Assembly (NCBI RefSeq): GCF_024714495.1
Contig: NZ_JAMZMJ010000013.1
Location: 107,111-171,110 of the forward strand
Origin: Marinoscillum pacificum
GTDB lineage: Bacteria; Bacteroidota; Bacteroidia; Cytophagales; Cyclobacteriaceae
DNA length: 64,000 nt
Direction: 5' to 3'
Shown here: positions 63,884 to 64,000 of the stretch, one piece after another
Layout of the letters: each line of letters begins with the position of its first letter
How positions within the stretch are numbered: the first letter of the stretch is position 1
Notes under the pieces: generated by a model
Told to the model about the DNA's origin: nothing
What the model saw: only the letters and a program-made list of their open reading frames with translations
Databases searched by the model: none
Position numbers and translations under genes: made by a program

Positions 63884-64000
63884 GGTCAGGTCCTGAAATA
63901 GGTTGACACAAACAGTGTCAAAAATGGATAAACAAGAAAAGTCAAATGACTTGGTAAAATACAAATCAGGCTCAGGTTATCGAGCGTCTTTCAAACATCA
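63884..64000 (+). mobile_element. Probable left end of an insertion sequence (cut by window edge)
   Basis: The 21-bp repeat stops inside a unit, and GGTCCTGAAATAGGTTGACA-type sequence begins, followed by the inverted repeat TTGACAC/GTGTCAA (63903-63921) and an ORF. Such ends resemble IS3-like elements of Bacteroidota as I recall. The right end and any target-site duplication are outside the window, so the call is tentative. Confidence 0.45.
63924..64000 (+). CDS. Putative transposase OrfA, N-terminus only
   Basis: An ATG at 63924 opens a frame that stays open to the window end (25 codons: MDKQEKSNDLVKYKSGSGYR, then ASFKH). The basic start resembles transposase OrfA proteins with a helix-turn-helix, but too little is visible for a family call. 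It begins two bases after a short inverted repeat. Confidence 0.4.
   Translation, partial: MDKQEKSNDLVKYKSGSGYRASFKH

Overview
This window looks like chromosomal DNA of a marine or environmental Bacteroidota, most likely a member of the Cytophagales. The evidence is a SusC/SusD pair, a hybrid two-component regulator (HTCS), enzymes with type IX secretion (T9SS) sorting domains, a T9SS plug protein, a PUR-type DUF3276 protein, TTTG-N19-TAnnTTTG promoters and moderate GC. The genus is inference only. No rRNA, tRNA, prophage or CRISPR array was seen.

Layout. 1-14.4 kb is mainly housekeeping: the 3' part of acnB, a second aconitase, two DUF6090 membrane proteins with a decayed third copy, an Ada repair protein, a divergent acyl-CoA reductase/ferredoxin pair, a DUF6364/PIN toxin-antitoxin pair with an operator over its promoter, a DUF58 protein, DUF3276, an AI-2E family permease with ychF, and a lone cas6. 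14.4-24.6 kb holds the T9SS plug lipoprotein, an ECF sigma factor overlapping a barrel-type partner, a 41-codon membrane ORF, a CBM9/DUF5916 protein, a GH3 lipoprotein, an HD phosphohydrolase and a SIMPL protein.

24.9-55.3 kb is a large polysaccharide utilization locus (PUL): GH26, SGNH acetylesterase, HTCS, CBM35-GH26 with T9SS tail, GH3, GH10 with T9SS tail, GH10 lipoprotein, SusC, SusD, two surface glycan-binding lipoproteins, GH9, an FtsX-like permease, a sulfatase and GH43. The inferred scheme is that T9SS enzymes cut hemicellulose outside the cell. SusD and the acidic-tailed lipoproteins bind fragments and SusC imports them. Periplasmic GH10, GH26, GH9, GH43, GH3, esterase and sulfatase then finish degradation, and the HTCS senses oligosaccharides. 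The enzyme set points to xylan plus mannan or glucomannan, or to a marine xylan.

55.3-64 kb is accessory: a DAO-like oxidoreductase, a GAF histidine kinase, a small overlapping gene pair (49 aa plus a DUF6169-like protein), glutaminyl cyclase, a small barrel protein, MOSC and SH3 proteins, a lipoprotein and a DUF4375 protein. Four copies of a REP-like double hairpin and a short recurring box lie between these genes. At the right edge a decayed 21-bp tandem repeat abuts what looks like the start of an insertion sequence. Twelve of twelve apparent signal peptidase I substrates have Gln just after the predicted cleavage site, and a matching glutaminyl cyclase is encoded in the window.
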